Source of the DNA: Dipteris shenzhenensis
Taxonomy: Eukaryota; Polypodiophyta; Polypodiopsida; Gleicheniales
Direction: 5' to 3' (one strand)
Assembly: GCA_047967505.1 (NCBI GenBank)
Contig: CM106539.1
Length of the DNA stretch: 64,000 bases
Shown piece by piece: positions 1-10,868 of this stretch (position 1 is its first letter; each line of letters begins with the position of its first letter). Position numbers and translations under genes: made by a program. The notes under the pieces were generated by a model that saw only the letters and a program-made list of their open reading frames with translations, had not been told where the DNA came from and ran no database searches.

Positions 1-2
1 AG

Positions 3-1124
3 AAGGCTCGTTTTCAGGCACTTCAGCAATGGGTCCAAAATGAACAAGCTCAATTTGAGGCTCAGAAACAAGCTCAAGACCCACTCCATGACTTGGCCCC
101 ACAAAGTATTGATACTGTACTCGAGCCTTTGTTCCAACAACAGACTCCACAACAGAATGTACCACCCCGTCAACTTGAAGGAGCTGCACTCTCTAGCATC
201 CTGAGTTGCCCTGTGTCCATTCCCATCGGAATCCTCTTACGAAATTGTCCCAATCTCTGGGAGAGTTTCAAAGGATGGATTGAACTCGCAAATACCTCTC
301 CACCTATGAACGACATTGATGATATCCCTGTGCGGATGGGTGAGAAAGATGACATACGCAACATCACTGTGCCTTTGATCCACAAGGCATATAATGAAAT
401 CCAAGCCATAGTGGATGGTGGCGCAGGTGTCAATGTCCTATCAAAGGAGCTCTACGAAGAATGGGGTCTCCCACCAATGCAAAAGGCTAATTTCAACATA
501 CGCCTTGCTGATGATTCACGGGCTAAACCCTTGGGAGTAGTGAATGGCGTGTCCACAAAGATCGCAGGAGTCCGCTTTTCCCTTCAATTCACAATCCTGG
601 ATCTCCCCAAAAAGTCCTATCAAATCTTACTGGGACGTCCTTGGTTACGGGAAGCATCAGTCCTCCATGACTGGGGAACTAATAGATTGACAATCCAGAA
701 TCGAGACACTGCAGTCAGGGTGAATGTGGGGACAGGAGCTATTAAACCCATTGTTCCTAGAGCATTGGATGACACATCTTCCACGACAATTTCGAGCAAA
801 TCAGATCCCTTGCAACAGCATGCCATAGCAGGTGACTCACAAAGCAATGTCAATAACTGGATACAAACATTGGCAACCATTGACAACTGCCATTCATTAG
901 ACCCCATCTTCTCACAGATAGATGTTAACACACTACAGGTTGATCCTCCACCGACACATGAAGAACCAATCGATCTAGAGATGCCTTTCTTTATGGCTGA
1001 CCTCGAATGGGATAATGAACCTGAAGAAGGTACCCATACCAATGATGACTCCGATTATCCTTGGGACCTTGAAACAGAGGCTGTGAATCTGCAATTGAAG
1101 ATCAAATCTTTGATAATGACCTAG
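3..1124 (+). pseudogene. gag C-terminus and retropepsin domain of G1 (partial)
   Basis: The frame is open from the left edge, so this is the C-terminal part of a longer gag-protease protein. An N-terminal Gln-rich stretch precedes a retropepsin-like domain. The active site reads VDGGAGVNVLS at about nt 411-440, the DGG form common in plant gypsy proteases rather than the DSG/DTG of copia. The flap-to-C-terminal signature LLGRPWL lies near nt 628-648, followed by HDWGTNRLTI. The rest is an acidic, low-complexity tail. Its role would be cleavage of the element polyprotein. It stops at 1122-1124 in a different frame from pol, so a frameshift or a separate ORF is implied. Confidence 0.85.
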
Positions 1125-1141
1125 CCATTCTGCATGCCCTA

Positions 1142-1525
1142 ATGGCAGTTGAGCTCCCAAAAGTTGAACCTCCACAGTTGCATAACAGCAGACGATCCCG
1201 CAAGAAAGCTGCCGGAGGAAATCGCAGAAGAGCCAAGGCCGAGCACTTCAATGAATTCGAACGAGTCCAAACACGAATTGTGGAATTGTATCTTGCAAAG
1301 GCAGTCCCCTCAAAGTCAAAACCGCCACCTCTTGAATGGTCCCCTCAAGGACTGGAAGGAGTATGTGCAGCACATGAACCCTTACTTGGAAACACCTTGC
1401 CAGTGGAAAAGTTACCCCACAGTTCCCAACGTAAGAAGTTTCGGAAATATAAGCCACATGTGCGGATGAAGCTTGATCCAGAGACTTCAGATAAGAACGG
1501 AAAGAAGAGCCTAACAAATTACTAA
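1142..1525 (+). pseudogene. Linker ORF between protease and pol of G1
   Basis: This 127-codon frame follows the protease ORF by 17 nt in another frame and ends 8 nt before the pol ATG. It is basic in its first half (several Arg/Lys clusters) and has no motif that I recognise. It is open upstream of its ATG to about nt 1100, which suggests that it continues the protease ORF after a small indel. It may be the polyprotein linker rather than a separate protein. Confidence 0.45.
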
Positions 1526-1533
1526 GTGCAACT

Positions 1534-4500
1534 ATGCCACCCAGTACTCATGACACATCTCAAGCTAGTTCAACCCCATCAGAGGCCGATCTTCGAGAAG
1601 TGCCGGACTACTTTAAGAATTATACAAGTGGTAGTGCACCAATAGCAATGCCAAGACCAATCAGAGAATCTGAAGTTCAAGAAACCGATAGCATTGGAGA
1701 AACTCCAATCTATGAGGGACCGGCACAAACACGCACAATAAACCTCGCCCTTGAAGGGGAGGAAGAAAAGTTGGTTTTCATTGGGAAACAGCTCCGTCAA
1801 GAAGATGAAATCAAACTCAAAGAGCTCCTAATGGAATACCGTGACTGCCTCGCATGGTCATACAAAGAGATGAAAGGAATTTCACCAGAAGTGGCAGTTC
1901 ACACGATCCCTATAAGGGAAGGTGCTCGCCCTAAGGTATGTGGACCTTATCGCACAAATCCTAAATATGGCACCATGGTTTATGACGAGCTGGAAAAACT
2001 CCTAGATGCCGGATTCATCTACGAGATAGAGCACACTGATTGGGTTTCACCCATTGTCATTGTGCCTAAACGCAACAAGAAGCTCAGAATATGCGTAAAC
2101 TTGAAAAATGTGAATGCCGCCACAATTAGGGATCACTACCCCCTACCCCTAACAGAAATAGTGTTGGAAAAGGTGGCAGGATCCGAAATTTATAGCTTCT
2201 TGGATGGCTTCAGTGGCTATAACCAAGTACAAATTGCTCCTCAAGACCAATCAAAAACAGCATTTGCTACAGAATGGGGTATTTTTGCATATAGAGTCAT
2301 GCCATTCGGCCTTTGTAATGCCCCAGCCACATTCCAGCGAGTCATGTTCACAGCTTTCAAGTCATTTTTGAATAAGTTTCTACAGGTGTTCTTGGATGAT
2401 TTGTGCATCCATTCAACCAAACAGGACCACTTCAAATGTCTGGAAGAAGTATTAATCAAATGCAGGGAGTATGGCATCTCCCTAAATCCAACAAAATGCC
2501 AGTTCATGGTCACCCACGGAGTTGTTTTGGGGCACATCGTCTCTCAACATGGGATTGCAACTGACATGGACAAAATCAAAATCATCATGGAATTGCCTCC
2601 TCCTACAAATTCCAAAGGTGTACAGGTCTTTATGGGACATGCCGGCTATTATAGAAGATTTATATTGCGGTATGCCATGATAGCTAGACCACTTTACAAG
2701 TTATTAGTGGAGTTCTTATGGACCGAAGAGTGCGACCAAGCCTTTGAGCTTTTAAAGTGGCGCCTAATCACAGCACCCATCCTTCTATCTCCCAATTGGG
2801 ATATTGATTTTCATGTTCATACTGATGGATCCAAGTATGCAATTGGGAGTGTGCTTTGTCAACCTGGTGAACATAAGAAAGACTACCCCATTTACTTCGC
2901 CAGTCGACAACTCAATGATGCAGAGATCAACTATACAACCACAGAAAGAGAAGCCCTAGCAATGGTGTACAGTGTAAAGAAATTTCGGCACTATCTCCTT
3001 GCAAATGATTTTGTCTTCTACACCGACCATCAAGCATTGCTTTATCTTGTGAACCGTCCGTGTACCACAGGAAGAATAACCAGATGGCTCCTCTTGCTAC
3101 AAGAATTCAACTTCAAAATTGTGGTCCGCAAAGGTGCCCAACACTACATTGCCGATCACATGTCTCGAGTAAAGACAGGAGAAGAAGCCACTGGAGTAGA
3201 AGATGACTTACCAGATGCCACACTATTTCAAATAGATGCTGTTCCAGAATGGTGTGGAGATATCATTGGGTACTTGATGGCAGGAAGACCACCCCCTGAC
3301 ATGAAAGCAGTAGATGCCAGAAAATTGATTCTAAAGGCTGCACCATATCAACTCATTGCAGGACAACTATACAAGATGGGCAAGGACCAGATATTAAGAA
3401 GATGTGTAATGCCTCATGAGATCCTGCCAATCTTGAGTGAAGTTCATGAAGGCATTGCAGGAGGACACTTCCAAGGGGAATCCACAGCAAGAAAAGTTCT
3501 CCTCGCAGGCTACTGGTGGCCAACACTGTGGGCAGATGCCTATGAATATGTAAAAGGCTGTGATGTATGCCAACGAACTATTAAACCACAACACAAAGAC
3601 TTCAATCCCCTAACAACAATTGTTGCACAACAGCCATTTGAAAAATGGGGGATTGATTATGTGGGTCCCATACATCCAGCAGCAAAAGGAACACAGGCAC
3701 GCTACATCATTGTGGCCACTGATTACTTTACAAAATGGGCTGAAGCTAAAGCAGTCAGAAAGGCAGATGCCAAAAGCACAGCAAGATTCTTGTACGAACA
3801 TGTGATCACCCGATTCGGATGCCCCCTTGAAATTGTGTCGGATAGAGGCACACATTTTGTCAATGAGGTAATCCAAGAACTCTTGTCTGGCTTCATGGTC
3901 ATTCATAGAAAAAGCACACCCTACTACCCCCAAGGGAATGGATTAGCAGAATCCACAAACAAAATCATATGCAATATCCTCACCAAGGTAGTAGAACCGC
4001 AGCGTTCTGATTGGGCAGAGAAACTGCATGCAGCCTTATGGGCATACAGAACCACATTCAAGGTCAGTACAGGGAACACACCTTTTCAATTGGTGTACGG
4101 CCTTGAAGCCGTGGTCCCACTTGAATTTATAATACCAAGTCTGCGCATCGCAATACAAGAACGCCTGGGTGATCATGAGTCCTTGAAAGAAAGGCTCTGT
4201 CAGTTGGAAAAGCATACAGAAACAAGACTAGTCGCTTATCATGCCATGACAACAGAAAAACGTCGAAGAAAGGCATGGTTTGACAGGAATCTGAAAGCTA
4301 AAGACATCAAGGAAGGCGACTTAGTCCTGTTATACAATGCCAAAGTACACAAGGGCAAATTGAAGTATCTGGGTCAAGGACCCTACCGGGTACGAAAGAT
4401 GAATCCCATTGGCGCTGTGCTACTTGAAACACTCGATGGAGTCCAATTCAACACAACAATAAACGGGAGCCGACTGAAGCGCTACTACATCAACACGCGA

Positions 4501-4551
4501 GCCATCCCCGACAAAAACGAAGATTTGGGAAACCAAGTCTTCCTTAGTTAG
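1534..4551 (+). CDS. Ty3/gypsy pol: reverse transcriptase, RNase H, integrase
   Basis: An uninterrupted 1005-residue ORF from ATG 1534. RT spans roughly residues 130-350, with KLRICVNLKNVN, SFLDGFSGYNQV and the catalytic box VFLDDL near residue 286 (FLDD form of the YxDD motif). RNase H follows at about 420-550 (HTDGSKYAIGSVL, then TEREAL, then YTDHQAL). Integrase has an HHCC zinc finger near 630-680 (the last two Cys in CDVCQ), then catalytic Asp in GIDYVGP (about 707), Asp in SDRGTHF (about 769) and Glu in GLAEST (about 805), a D-35-E spacing. The C-terminal GPYRV...LKRYY block is the usual end of gypsy integrases without a chromodomain. All key residues are present, so this pol looks coding-competent, unlike its G2 counterpart. 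Confidence 0.95.
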   Translation: MPPSTHDTSQASSTPSEADLREVPDYFKNYTSGSAPIAMPRPIRESEVQETDSIGETPIYEGPAQTRTINLALEGEEEKLVFIGKQLRQEDEIKLKELLMEYRDCLAWSYKEMKGISPEVAVHTIPIREGARPKVCGPYRTNPKYGTMVYDELEKLLDAGFIYEIEHTDWVSPIVIVPKRNKKLRICVNLKNVNAATIRDHYPLPLTEIVLEKVAGSEIYSFLDGFSGYNQVQIAPQDQSKTAFATEWGIFAYRVMPFGLCNAPATFQRVMFTAFKSFLNKFLQVFLDDLCIHSTKQDHFKCLEEVLIKCREYGISLNPTKCQFMVTHGVVLGHIVSQHGIATDMDKIKIIMELPPPTNSKGVQVFMGHAGYYRRFILRYAMIARPLYKLLVEFLWTEECDQAFELLKWRLITAPILLSPNWDIDFHVHTDGSKYAIGSVLCQPGEHKKDYPIYFASRQLNDAEINYTTTEREALAMVYSVKKFRHYLLANDFVFYTDHQALLYLVNRPCTTGRITRWLLLLQEFNFKIVVRKGAQHYIADHMSRVKTGEEATGVEDDLPDATLFQIDAVPEWCGDIIGYLMAGRPPPDMKAVDARKLILKAAPYQLIAGQLYKMGKDQILRRCVMPHEILPILSEVHEGIAGGHFQGESTARKVLLAGYWWPTLWADAYEYVKGCDVCQRTIKPQHKDFNPLTTIVAQQPFEKWGIDYVGPIHPAAKGTQARYIIVATDYFTKWAEAKAVRKADAKSTARFLYEHVITRFGCPLEIVSDRGTHFVNEVIQELLSGFMVIHRKSTPYYPQGNGLAESTNKIICNILTKVVEPQRSDWAEKLHAALWAYRTTFKVSTGNTPFQLVYGLEAVVPLEFIIPSLRIAIQERLGDHESLKERLCQLEKHTETRLVAYHAMTTEKRRRKAWFDRNLKAKDIKEGDLVLLYNAKVHKGKLKYLGQGPYRVRKMNPIGAVLLETLDGVQFNTTINGSRLKRYYINTRAIPDKNEDLGNQVFLS

Positions 4552-4905
4552 GATTAGATTGTATCACGAGCACTCACTTGCATATGTACGTCTTCGCACA
4601 TATAGGTAGCCTCAATCGATTTTACCTAGAGCTCAGGATTGGTGAATGAGTTCTAGCTGCCCTATGAAAATCCCAGCAAAAAAAAAGCATATAGTTAGTC
4701 CCTACTTAGCTACTAGGTCACGTGCACTCACACGCTTTCGCTTAGCCACATAGATGATTGCATGAATAATTGTACAACACACTTTCATTCCACCCTCTCA
4801 AAAGATGTATTTATTATTTTAAAAAAAAAAAAAAAAAAAAAAAAGATCTCTCTCTCACACCCACACAGAAAGGTCATACAGGCATGCCAATCAATGTAAT
4901 GATCA
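4552..4905. other. Pol-to-ORF3 spacer of G1 with 24-bp poly(A)
   Basis: About 350 bp without a credible ORF separate pol and ORF3. It holds a run of 24 A at 4821-4844 followed by a CT-rich stretch. The spacer is conserved in G2 (about 17790-18108, minus strand), so it is an element component and not an insertion. It may hold a splice acceptor or internal promoter for ORF3; I cannot identify either with confidence. Confidence 0.6.
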
Positions 4906-7900
4906 ATGGTACACTACATGTACATGGATGCAGGTTCAGAAAAGATGCCGCCACTAAAGAGGATGCGCAGAAAGAGCCCACCACCTCAACCACGAGACCC
5001 CCTCCCGAGTTCGCAGCCATCTACATCCTCTCAACCACGGAGACCACAGACGTTCGTGGTCCAAAGCGATAGCTCCGGAGAAGATTCAGTGCATGCCCAA
5101 GCAGAACAAATGCCACCCCAGTCACAGCCGGCGTGCACAACTGTTAACAAGGCCCAATCATTGGAACTTGTCTGGCCACCCACCTCGACTTATGCTCTTT
5201 CCCAGGAAGCAACATCTTACTTAGAGCAACGGGGTTTAGGCAATTTGCATGAGAGCCTCAAATCCTTGGAGGATAGTCCTATCATGACCACCTACATCAA
5301 GGACTTTCTCCACTCTTACTACTCCAGCAATGCAACAGATGGCAAGTACGGTACAATCACTGTACAGTAGAGCCCACTGAACATTATCCTCGACAGTACA
5401 GTCATTCAACGGGCTTTCTCTCTGCCAAGGCAAGGTGGCGAATACCCTAAAAGGTCTGCGGATGCAAAGTTTATTGAAGTACAGACTCTCCTCACCAAGG
5501 GTACCCTGATCCATAGAGATGGCATCTTGCTTCGCACAATCCTTGACCCTCATCTCAAGGAAGCAGCACAATTTCTATCCACCATCCTGGGAATAAAGAA
5601 CGGCAAGGAACGCTCCCTTCCACTCCGCACATTTGTTTTGCTGAGTAGGAAGCTCAAACAAGACTGGGTCCAACACTTTGTCATTTTCTTTACCAAAAAA
5701 CTCGATGGTTCTTCAGGCCAGAAATGTAAAATTCCGCACTTATTGGCTATCATCATCAAAAAGGAACTCCAACAAAGAGAAATGACTCTGCCCCAGTCTC
5801 CAAAACCAATTGAGGAGTTGGACATACCCTTCTCACCAGTATGGGAGCCATCATCAACTGCTCCAGCTATCACATTGATAAGTACAGATGCCTTAACCGA
5901 AGTACCTATTTTGGAAAGCAGGATTGCAGAATTGCCTCAGGAAATGCTTCAGCTCGGTGCACAATTGCAACCACTAAGTCTCCCCCAACAGCACCCACTC
6001 GAGCTCGAGACAAGGTTGGCACCCGAACCTGAGGAACGATCAGCACCAGAGCTTGAGACCACATCGGCACTCGAACCGCCCATCGACGTCATGCCAGTCG
6101 ATGAGCCTCAAGGAGAGCTCGTGCCAGATCAGCAGTATGACTATTGTCCACAAGGGAGTGAAATGCCATTGGAACAACCTCCCTCAAGTACTACAGAACC
6201 CTCGGGATGGCTACATGGGCACCACTTGTATCAGCAATATCGCCAGACCTCATCACCATCTGTCATTCTCCAGCATCAAGCTAGCCAAATGATCCAAATG
6301 TCCGAACTCTTCACTAGCTTGGCTAAGGAAGCATATGCAAGAGAATTGGAAAGGCAGACGGCATCAGAAATCGAAGACCAATTCCAGGCAATCGCCATCG
6401 AGGTCAAGGCTCTTCGGGCACAGATAGATGAGAAGGAGGTAGAAGAAGTGCGCATGAACCAGGCTCTCCAAGCTCAAGAGAAGGCCGTAAGGGATGTGAC
6501 CTCCAACCTCCATCAAAGTCAAACACAGCTGACTGCGGCAGTCGAAGCAATGGCAATCCTACAGACCTCCTATAACTCCCTGACAACTGCACATGCGCAA
6601 CAAAAAGAGGAAGTGGCACAAGCTCGACTCACTCTCATTCACAAAGAAAACGAGCTCCAGGAATGCAAGGACAAGCTAGAAGACATGCAACAATCTTTGG
6701 CAGTACGTGCCTTTAGCATTGATGAGCTTACAAGGGAATGCCGACTCTTAAAAGACCAACTTGCTACTGTTCAAGAGGCCAGCACTTTACAAGCCCAGTT
6801 CTTGGACCAATGGTCCAATACCACTGAAGACATCCCTCAACAGGCAAAGGTCACCTTGCAAATGAAAAAGCTTAAAGAGGCATACACCAGCATCTACCAT
6901 CAGTACAAAGAAAAGATGAATGAGATGCACTCCCAAAAAATAGCCATCTCCAAGCTTGAACTCCAATTGCTGGTGCATAACAATGAGGCATTGCAAGACA
7001 ATGACGACCCACTACAATGCACAACCGTGGTGTATGAAGAGCTTGTGACTGCTCTCCAAATGGAAGATCACCTCCACGCACGCGTGCTGATCCAATGGAA
7101 GCAACTCCAACTCAAGATCATAGCTGCTCATCCAACAATCAACTGGAAACGATCCATCGGGATTAAAACCCTACGCATCATTTGCCAAGACTTGTCTGAA
7201 GATGAGAAGAATATCTTCTGCCTGTCTACACATGCCGGGTTTATAACTCTCAGGACAGATGCTTTCATTGCATATGCCTGCCTCATGGGTAGTCCTCCCC
7301 TCAGGGTTATTGCAGGTTTGTTGCCGTTGCTGCAAAGGCCATCCCTATTATTTGCACGGCATGACATAACGGGCATCCAACCCATGCAGCTGATCATCCC
7401 ATCGCACCAGCAAAAAGAAGTGTCGGACGATGACAAGGCCTATCTCACATCCAACTTCCCATATCTAACCACTCTTTCTGCCAACATCATAACCTCACTT
7501 TCCCTTGCTGCTGCTACCCTCTTAACCTTCCCCGAGCTCCATCCTAACATCTATTCCCTCCATCGTCTCTTTGCTCATGCCTCTCACCATTTTCAACTTA
7601 CCCAACAGTCCCAAACTTACGAGCCCCTCACACCTAGCTTTTTCCCCTCCCTTGCTAATCCTACCCTTGAGGATTACCAAGCTGCTCAAACCATTTGCCC
7701 ATTTCTTCCCCCCCTCCCCTCTGCTCCCCCTTCCGCCACTATCACTCAGCCATATTTCTCCCCCATGTCCCCTGCTTCTCTCCCGGCCCCGTCATCACCT
7801 CCGACACTTCTAGTGCTGCCATCAGTAGAAAATGATGCAGTATTTGATTTTGAATATCAGGATCCGGATAATCCAATTCGTACACCCATGCCAAGTTCCA

Positions 7901-8664
7901 ATGATGAGTATGATTTTGATGAGATACCACTTCCCAGTAACCCCATCAAGGAATTTTGGAGCAAATATCCTGATATGAAAACTCGCGGTGGATGGACCCT
8001 GGGTAACTTCCCTACCAATCTTCGTCAGCACCAAATAAGTGAAGCTTGGATTAGCAAATTGGATCCACAACCTGATTGGCGCCGTCCCAAGCTCTTTGAT
8101 GTAAGCTTCTTAAAGGAGTACTTACGGGCACCTCCATGTCTCAGAACCCATCCCAAGTTCTATGCAGTTCCACGGCGTAAAAGATGGGAAGCCAACATAC
8201 ACACTTTGGCTGAAGATCGAGTCATTAATTGGCCAATGATCGAATCCTACTCTGGAGTAGAATGGACTATCCAAGGCGCCATGATCCGAGCACTTCAGCA
8301 GCATGAACAAACAATGCGCGGCAACATTGATCGCTTCCTTCGCCAAAGTGCCATATTCTGCAAAACATTAGCATTAATTCTGGAGGTCCCTTGTTACCTT
8401 GATTCCCATTTGCCTCCACTCAGCTTTAATCCCAATGAACGGATTGATGCTCAGATTACAAGCCGACTATACCAAAGAGTGATCTTCTTGGAGGCACGCC
8501 ACATATCTCTGTTCGAGCAAATGGTGGATACAGGCTACCTGGAAACTGCGCAAAAATTGTATGGTGCTAAGGCTCTACAGCAGGACCGTCTGGCACGACA
8601 CAAGTTCCACAGCCACTGGACTAAAAACATGGCAACCCAGGTACGTGATCGCAATAAGCCATAA
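4906..8664 (+). pseudogene. ORF3, about 1250-residue coiled-coil protein downstream of pol in G1
   Basis: Two same-frame ORFs (4906-5370 and 5527-8664) are one gene broken by a TAG at 5368-5370. G2 has a Gln codon at that place, so a single CAG-to-TAG change is implied. The frame between the stop and 5527 is also open. Visible parts: a basic Pro/Ser-rich N-terminus; a compact region (about residues 75-290) with many conserved aliphatic and aromatic residues; an acidic Pro/Glu linker; a long coiled coil (about 460-690, heptads rich in Gln/Glu/Leu); a Pro/Ser-rich stretch (about 925-970); and a C-terminal region rich in Trp and Arg. No signal peptide or membrane segment is evident, so it does not look like an envelope protein. 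The N-terminal region faintly recalls the plant transposon protein domain found in other Ty3 elements. Function unknown. Confidence 0.8.
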
Positions 8665-8698
8665 CCCGAGGACGGGTAATAAAATGGATCCGGGGGTA
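8665..8698 (+). other. Purine-rich region (PPT) before the G1 3' LTR
   Basis: Immediately upstream of the LTR 5' TG is a mostly purine stretch ending GGATCCGGGGGTA. This is where the polypurine tract for plus-strand priming must lie. G2 keeps a similar segment (about 13964-13998, minus strand). The tract is less pure than usual. Confidence 0.55.
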
Positions 8699-8986
8699 TG
8701 TTGACTCTGTGCCAACATGAACTTATGAAGAAAGAGAAGGTGTTACAACTTTGTGTTACAACTTCTAGACACAACTTTATGTTACGACTTTGTGTAACAA
8801 CTTTGTGTTGCAAGTTTGTGTTACAAGTTTATGTTACGACTTTGTGTAACAACTTTGTGTAACAACTTTGTGTTACATCTTCTACATGAAGAGAGAGAAT
8901 GTGTTACGACTTTGTGACACAACTTTGTGTTACAACTTTGTGATACGACTTTGTGTTACATGCAGAGAGGGAAGCTCTCCAACTTG

Positions 8987-8994
8987 TATAAATA
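8987..8994 (+). promoter_or_regulatory. TATA box of the G1 LTR
   Basis: TATAAATA, followed by a CCCC-containing start region, sits about 290 bp into the LTR. The same box is conserved in the G2 LTR at 13696-13703 on the minus strand, with matching flanks, which supports it as the retrotransposon promoter. Confidence 0.75.
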
Positions 8995-9130
8995 CCCCAT
9001 AATGGAATGAAGCCCACACTCTTGGGGCATTGTGTTGAGTCTACATTGGTATTCCAAGCATTTGTCTCAAGTGTCCATGCTTCCTTGCACTGCACGTCCA
9101 AAAGCATGTCCTAACCTTGCAACCCTTCTC

Positions 9131-9370
9131 CCCTCTCCTCCAACCCTGCAACCCATCCTCTCCCTCTCCTCCTCCCTCCTCCCTCCTCCTCCTCCCTCCT
9201 CCTCCCTCCTCCTCCTCCTCCTCCTCCTCCCTCCTCCTCCTCCCTCCTCCTCCTCCCTCCTCCTCCCTCCTCCTCCTCCTCCTCCTCCTCCCTCCTCCTC
9301 CTCCTCCTCTCTCCTCCCTCTCCCTCCTCCTCTTCCCTCCTCCTCCTTCCTCCTCTCTCTCTTACTTCAC
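9131..9370 (+). repeat. (TCC)n / CCTCC microsatellite inside the G1 LTR
   Basis: About 240 bp of almost pure pyrimidine TCC/TCCC units. The same tract is shorter in the G2 LTR (about 13450-13545, GGA on the top strand), so it expanded or contracted after the two copies separated. Confidence 0.9.
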
Positions 9371-9932
9371 CCATGCTCTTACACCTTCTTCCTCTCCCAC
9401 TCCTATGCTTTCCTAAACCCTTAAACTCAATGATCTACGAGGGAGACGAGTTCTCCACCATGTACTTTACTCTGAACCTTGGATCCTCCTCCTAACCCTG
9501 AACTCCTTCTAAACCTTGGAACCTCCTTCTGAACCCTTGAACTCTTTCTAACCTTGAACTCTTTCTAAACCCTGGATCCTCCTTCTGAACCCTTGAACTC
9601 TTCCTAAACCCTGGAACCTCCTTCTGAACCCTTAAACTCCTCCTAAACCCTACAACCCCCAATGAAGGCGAAAGCCTTCATTGCCCCAACAACAATGGTT
9701 TACGTGCCTTTTACACATGCTTGCATTATGTTTACTCACCACACTTAAGCCTGCATTATGTTTACTCACCACACTTAAGCCTACGTCTCTCACCGGAACA
9801 CGACTCGAGGTCCTAAGCTACATATATACTACAACGACAATTCCAATATATCTGTAGGTGACAAAAAGCCTCGGAACCCTGCAACATAGAATACCCAGCT
9901 CTTCCTACGAAAGCGGTAGGAAAGAGCCAACA

Positions 9933-10741
9933 TCTAGTTTCAGCCAGTGTGCACACCAACACTGGGTGCTTAGTTGCAACTGCTTGTTCTCGGAGCCTTT
10001 CTTGCACAACTAGTCTTGCGTTTTGACCATGAAAATGCTTGCCCACAAACTGTAGATGTTCATGCAATCCAGGGACACCGCTTATCCTAACCTTGTACAT
10101 AGTACCAAATGCCCCACTGGCTATTTTGTCACCTACTTGTATCAAATCATCATTGAAACTACAGAAATACATGACCTGATGCACATTGCGTGTTTCCATG
10201 ATAGGCATGGCTTGTGTCCTAACCAAATTTATCTCTTCTAGAGATTGGTCCCTAGTGATAAGAGCATGTTCGGGCAAAAGACCTCCGAGCCTTATTTGTC
10301 AGCTCACCTATTTTAGCTTGGTTGCTGGACATTGCACATATTCGAGTCCTTCTGTTAATCCAAAGTGTATTTCAATACACTATTTGGGCCCTGTCTACTG
10401 TTGTTGGGTAAGAGGTGAGAGATTGTTATTATATACATCTAGAACCGCCCCAATATAGGCGATCAATCTCTCTGGACCCTCTTTATTCCAATGTGAAGCA
10501 AGCAAAAGGTCTACTCTTTGCATGTCTGTCAACTTCTTTTCAACCTCTATGGCAATGTTTATCTTACACTGGAAAATGGCAAGATCACTTTGCATAATCC
10601 TCTCCATTTCTCTTTGAGATAGACCACTAGCATGCATTCCCTAATGACTTTGTTGAGCAATAATTTATCTTGGCCTTTTAATTTGATCTCACTGTTTGTC
10701 TCTTTCTTCTTCTGGTTGGCTAATACACTTGTGTGATCCAT
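9933..10741 (-). pseudogene. Protein kinase N-terminal fragment, cut by the G1 LTR
   Basis: On the minus strand an ATG at 10741 opens a basic segment. It continues, with frame breaks near 10600 and stops near 10395, into a kinase N-lobe at 10277-9933. The Gly-rich loop reads IASGAFGTMYKV, and a likely ATP-contact Lys is in FVGKHF. The sequence stops in the region of kinase strand beta-4 exactly where the G1 LTR ends, so the retrotransposon inserted into the gene and the rest would lie beyond G1's 5' LTR, outside the window. Family unknown; probably a receptor-like or NRC-type kinase duplicate already decaying. Confidence 0.7.
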
Positions 10742-10868
10742 CTTTAAAGAAACTCTCCGATAATAATCTGAACATTTTTAATAAACATGCAATTAATAAA
10801 AGACATGCTTCAATCATGATGAGCCAAAATATCCTTTTCAAAGTAAATCATTGAAGAAAGTAGAAACC
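10742..10868. other. Short non-coding stretch upstream of the kinase fragment
   Basis: About 130 bp of AT-rich sequence between the kinase start codon and the tandem repeat array. It would be the kinase gene's 5' flank. I see no TATA box or other element I would defend. Confidence 0.4.

Larger units (their letters stand above)
1..9932 (+). mobile_element. Ty3/gypsy LTR retrotransposon G1 (5' end outside window)
   Basis: The domain order is protease, reverse transcriptase, RNase H, integrase, extra ORF3, then 3' LTR, which is Ty3/gypsy order. The 5' LTR, primer site and most of gag lie left of the window. The 3' LTR starts at 8699 (TGTTG) just after a purine-rich stretch and ends at 9932 (CAACA). 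Its end is supported by G2 on the other strand, whose LTR ends with the same CCAACA before unrelated flanking DNA. The pol ORF is intact. ORF3 carries one nonsense codon, and frames shift between protease and pol. No chromodomain is seen after integrase, so this is not a typical chromovirus. The clade is not assigned. Confidence 0.95.
8699..9932 (+). repeat. 3' LTR of G1 (1234 bp, TGTTG...CAACA)
   Basis: The LTR starts TGTTGACTCTG and ends GAGCCAACA. Its first 270 bp (U3) are short tandem repeats built on the word TGTTACAACTTTG. A TATA box lies at 8987-8994. The transcribed part holds a long TCC/CCTCC microsatellite (about 9131-9370) and a minisatellite of about 20-30 bp built on CCTTCTGAACCCTTGAACTC (about 9470-9655). 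The match to the G2 LTR resumes strongly in the last 270 bp. The ORFs seen across the TCC tract are composition artefacts. Confidence 0.9.

Noticed and set aside
620-1042. Antisense ORF in G1 protease and similar shadows
   Set aside because: Overlaps a recognised domain on the other strand and has no motif.
9032-9424. Long Leu/Pro/Ser-rich or Arg/Glu/Gly-rich ORFs on both strands
   Set aside because: They are translations of the TCC microsatellite inside the LTR; open frames on both strands follow from composition.
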